33,030 nucleotides of DNA. It comes from Opitutia bacterium (GTDB taxonomy: Bacteria; Verrucomicrobiota; Kiritimatiellia; CAIQIC01; Lenti-01). Below the pieces are notes generated by a model, which worked only from the letters and a program-made list of their open reading frames with translations, made no database searches and had not been told where the DNA came from. Shown here one piece after another: positions 30,311 through 33,030 of this stretch (within the stretch, counting starts at the first letter, position 1; each line of letters opens with the position of its first letter). Position numbers and translations under genes: made by a program. The stretch spans positions 1-33,030 of the forward strand of contig SABN01000027.1 in assembly GCA_009928955.1 (NCBI GenBank), read 5' to 3'.

Positions 30311-31357
30311 TCAGGCGCGGGCCGGCGCCAGCGGCGTCAGAAGCGATTCCTGATAGAGGCGCTGCACCATCTCCACGTCGAGGCCGTGGCCCGATTTGTA
30401 GGAGATGATTTCGCCCACGAACAGACCCTCCTCGATCAGCGCGATGGCCGCCAGCAGATCGAGCGTCGCCCGGTGCCACACCGCCTCCAGCGACTTGCCG
30501 CCATGGGGCAGCCGGGCCTTGTTCCAGTAGCCCAGGCGGCCCGCCACCAGCAGGTTGTCGAATGAATAGCCCAGATTGCGGATGTCGGCGAACAACAGTC
30601 CGACCGTCTTGCACCACAGCATCTTCAGCGCCGAGGTGTTCGTGCGCGCCGTCGCCCCGTAGGCGAATTTCGCCGGATCGACCGCGAACCGGATGCGCTG
30701 CTTGCCGATCGCCGTCTTGAAATCCACCGCGGTGTCCACCGCCAGCAGCGGCTTCGCCGGATCCGCCGGCGGCGCCAGCGTCAGGAATCCGCCGCGCCCG
30801 TTGGCCACCGTGACGCGTTCGCGCACCGTCACATAGGCCGCCGGCCGGTCCACCTTGCGCAGCCCCGCGCCTTTCAAGGCCTCCACCAGCTCCGTGCTGC
30901 CGTGGTTGAACAACGGCGGATCGCCCGAATCCAGGCGGATCAGCAGATTGTCGATCCCCATTCCCATGCGCAGGCTGATCATATGCTCCGCCATGCGGAT
31001 GTAGTTGTGCGGCGATCCGCTGCGCAGCACGATGTTGCTGACGACGTTGCCCGTCGTCCACACGTTGCGGATCGAACAGCGCACCGGCAGGCTGTCGGGC
31101 AGATCCGTGCGCTCGAACCACCAGCCTTCCATGTCCGTCGGACACAGCGTCAGCGTCCGCAGGCTCTTGCCGAAAAACGTGCCGCGGCCGGTCACCGTCA
31201 CCGGCCGCTCGATCGTGGTCTGCGCGCGGGACGGCGCGGCCGGCCGCGCCTCGCCCATCAGGTCCCAGTCCACGGGATGGGTCTTCCACGCGCGCGCGCC
31301 GGACTCGGCGGCGGCGGCGGGTCCGCTCAGCAATCTTCCAACCGGGGTTTCAAACAT
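30311..31357 (-). CDS. lpxC: divergent LpxC-like UDP-3-O-acyl-GlcNAc deacetylase
   Basis: 348 residues, versus about 305 in E. coli. LpxC-type start TIERPVTVTGRGTFFGKSLRT appears only at about residue 48, so there is a 47-residue N-terminal extension (an ATG at 31258, Met34, would shorten it). Zinc-site residues: EH at 124-125, His295 in WHRATLD and Asp300, and the catalytic His324 in YKSGH. The usual HxxxD zinc pair is H-x4-D here, and the second Asp four residues on (Asp246 in E. coli) is Ala. GIDNLLIRLDSGDPPLFNHGS is an LpxC-like loop. AGAGGA lies about eight bases before the ATG, inside the upstream gene. Probably the lipid A deacetylase, but a neofunctionalised relative is possible. Confidence 0.8.
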   Translation of the reverse strand: MFETPVGRLLSGPAAAAESGARAWKTHPVDWDLMGEARPAAPSRAQTTIERPVTVTGRGTFFGKSLRTLTLCPTDMEGWWFERTDLPDSLPVRCSIRNVWTTGNVVSNIVLRSGSPHNYIRMAEHMISLRMGMGIDNLLIRLDSGDPPLFNHGSTELVEALKGAGLRKVDRPAAYVTVRERVTVANGRGGFLTLAPPADPAKPLLAVDTAVDFKTAIGKQRIRFAVDPAKFAYGATARTNTSALKMLWCKTVGLLFADIRNLGYSFDNLLVAGRLGYWNKARLPHGGKSLEAVWHRATLDLLAAIALIEEGLFVGEIISYKSGHGLDVEMVQRLYQESLLTPLAPARA

Positions 31358-31360
31358 GGG

Positions 31361-33030
31361 TCAATCCTCTTTGTTTTCGCCGGGCCTGACAAATCCTAAA
31401 TTCCGGGCCAGCGCCTCGGCGTCCGCGTCCGCGCCCCCCGCCAGCCACAGCACCGGCCGGATCCCGGCCAGCGCCTTCTGCCGGCGCATCTCGCCGGGAT
31501 CGGCGCTCTCGCACACCAAGGCGTCGGCGTGGTGCGTCGTGAAAGGCGCCATCGGACCGGCATCGCCCACCAGCAGGCAGAGGCCTTTTTCCTTGAGCAC
31601 GCAGGCCAGCGCCGCGATCAATTCCACCTCCGCATGCCGCAAATCCACGCCCGGCAGCGACGAGCCTTCCTCCCACAGCGCCGGATAGTCGCACAGGCGC
31701 AGCGCCCGCGCATGGTGGTCCAAGCCCCGGTAGGTCCCGGCGGCCCGGATGAAAACGGCGGGCGCACCTTGGCGCCGGATCTGCTCCAGCACCGTCCTCC
31801 CGCGGTTCTGCCCCATCTCCAGCATCGTCTCCAGATCCGGATCGGCGTTCACCGCCACGAGGGCGGAAGCACCCTCCAACTCGATCCGCGGCGCGCCATG
31901 GGCATCCTGCGCCGCGCACAGGAACGCGCTGGCCGCCCAATCCTGGTCCGGGAAGAGCCCCGACGTCTTCATCATCAGATATTGCTGCGCATCGAGCGGA
32001 TCCCGGAACCCCCCCGGATGCGACAGCCGCATGCGGCTCGGCTCGAACACGGCCATCGCGCGGAGGCCTTCCCGCGCCACCGCTTCCGGCAACCCGACGC
32101 CGCCTCCGGCGCGCCGCAGCCAATCCACCGCCTCCCGCGCCGCCGATTCCGCATCGGCCGTGGCCCACGCGTTCACCTCCACCGAAACGGTCGCGCTGCG
32201 CGGGAAATTCCCCGTGGCCTTCGTCACCGCCAGATCGAATTCCAGCCCCGCGGCGCCGGGCTCGTCGGCCACCGCGCGGAAACGGCGCGGCTCCGCCAAG
32301 TCGGCGAACAGCCCGACGGCCGCGCCGCCGGTCGCGGCGACGACCGCAGGCGGCGATTCCTCCTGCAGCACGGGCGCGCCCGGCACCTCCGTGCGCAACA
32401 GGACGCGCAACCGCAGCAGGCGGGTCGGACTCTTCATCGCCATCACCCGCCCCTGCAAGATGAGACGGCCCTCCGCCTCCGGCGACACGATCAGGTTCCA
32501 CTCCAAGTCGCCATCGTCCAGCACGCCGGCATAGAAGCGGGCCTCCCCCTTCGCCCGGGAAAACATGCTGCCTTCGCGCCCGATGCGCGACGGATGCAGC
32601 TCCTGGCGCCGCCCGGACGCGACATCCTCCAGAAACAGCGCCAGACCGACCTCGCGGCCTCCGGGCAGTTCCAGCGGCGCGAATTTGGGCTTCTCGCCTT
32701 CGCGGGTGAACACCAGCGACCAGCGGCGGGAGCGGATCTGCGAATCATAGCGGATGGACAGCGACCTCACCACGCAAGGGCCGAGCGGGTTGCTCGTGGG
32801 GGGCAGCACGGCGGGCGCCAACGGCAAGGGCGACGCCTCCGCGACCCGCAACCGCGCCTTGCCAAAGGCCAGCGGGGCCGTTTCGGCGGAAATCCGGCCA
32901 ATCCAAAACCCGTCCTCGAAACTCCACGCGTCCCCCGGCGGCGCGGCCGTGGCCGGAACGCCCGAAACCACCGCCCACCCCCCGCCCCCCTCGTACAACA
33001 CCGCCTCGCCCTGCGCGGACGGCACAAAGA
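31361..33030 (-). CDS. large unrecognised protein, N-terminus beyond the window
   Basis: At least 555 residues; the frame is still open at the window edge, so no start can be given. The first visible ~300 residues look beta-rich (alternating hydrophobic strands such as GRLILQGRVMAMKSPTRLLR), like a sugar-binding beta sandwich. The rest looks alpha/beta with hydrophobic strands ALVAVN, VFIRAA, CLLVGDAG and PVLWLAGG at regular spacing, which might be a degenerate TIM barrel of the glycoside-hydrolase type. No confident catalytic motif. No signal peptide or membrane helix in the visible part. The stop is three bases before the lpxC-like ATG, so the two are co-transcribed and may act together. 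Confidence 0.7.
   Translation of the reverse strand, partial: FVPSAQGEAVLYEGGGGWAVVSGVPATAAPPGDAWSFEDGFWIGRISAETAPLAFGKARLRVAEASPLPLAPAVLPPTSNPLGPCVVRSLSIRYDSQIRSRRWSLVFTREGEKPKFAPLELPGGREVGLALFLEDVASGRRQELHPSRIGREGSMFSRAKGEARFYAGVLDDGDLEWNLIVSPEAEGRLILQGRVMAMKSPTRLLRLRVLLRTEVPGAPVLQEESPPAVVAATGGAAVGLFADLAEPRRFRAVADEPGAAGLEFDLAVTKATGNFPRSATVSVEVNAWATADAESAAREAVDWLRRAGGGVGLPEAVAREGLRAMAVFEPSRMRLSHPGGFRDPLDAQQYLMMKTSGLFPDQDWAASAFLCAAQDAHGAPRIELEGASALVAVNADPDLETMLEMGQNRGRTVLEQIRRQGAPAVFIRAAGTYRGLDHHARALRLCDYPALWEEGSSLPGVDLRHAEVELIAALACVLKEKGLCLLVGDAGPMAPFTTHHADALVCESADPGEMRRQKALAGIRPVLWLAGGADADAEALARNLGFVRPGENKED

Overview
The window is a GC-rich (about two-thirds G+C by eye), densely coded stretch of a Gram-negative bacterial chromosome. 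Lipid A and outer-membrane genes (lpxD, an lpxC-like gene, kdsD, an OmpH/Skp chaperone), a GT-C membrane protein of the DUF2723 type fused to TPRs, and a Na+-NQR/Rnf-type pump point to a marine or anaerobic lineage of the PVC group, perhaps Verrucomicrobiota or Kiritimatiellota. That placement is inference. No rRNA or tRNA gene, integrase, transposase or CRISPR array was recognised.

Layout. (1) 1-10920, minus strand: an envelope and amino-sugar block. In transcription order it holds a von Willebrand A protein, a LapA-like small membrane protein, a GlmU C-terminal-like beta-helix protein, glmM, ompH/skp, lpxD, the DUF2723-TPR protein, an SrkA-like kinase, a zinc-ribbon protein and the start of a YdcF/DUF218-like protein. 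(2) 11125-18435, plus strand: a compact arsenic operon starting from a promoter with an embedded palindrome. It encodes ArsR, an ArsP/UPF0718-type permease, a mini AhpD-like protein, a redox-active thioredoxin-fold protein, a DGC-domain protein, a membrane-anchored thioredoxin, thioredoxin-type ArsC, ArsM, ACR3, a PstS-like phosphate-binding protein and a CcdA-like thiol transporter. (3) 18581-21157: a PstS-NptA-PhoU fusion, whose N-terminal third is a paralogue of the stand-alone PstS next door. (4) 21278-22706: kdsD and an Rnk-like regulator. (5) 22975-23880, minus strand: a secreted protein of lower GC in an AT-richer patch. (6) 24124-30253, plus strand: nqrB/rnfD-, nqrC-, nqrD-, nqrE- and nqrF-like genes, an unrecognised cytosolic protein and apbE (the flavin transferase that loads FMN on the pump). 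Four kinds of short repeat are scattered among them. No nqrA and no rnfB/rnfC is present. (7) 30311-33030, minus strand: a divergent LpxC homologue after a large unrecognised protein cut by the window edge.

How the genes fit together. The arsenic block combines arsenate reduction (ArsC with thioredoxins and possibly CcdA), arsenite extrusion (ACR3), methylation (ArsM), a permease that may export methylated arsenic, and phosphate-specific capture and uptake, which would help cells exposed to arsenate keep acquiring phosphate. The most novel item is the single-chain PstS-NptA-PhoU protein inside this context. The second is an NQR-like operon without NqrA whose B subunit is RnfD-sized and which carries a conserved-looking unknown gene before apbE. 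Several transcription units lack a Shine-Dalgarno sequence and have a TANNNT -10 element just upstream of the start codon, suggesting leaderless or near-leaderless mRNAs.
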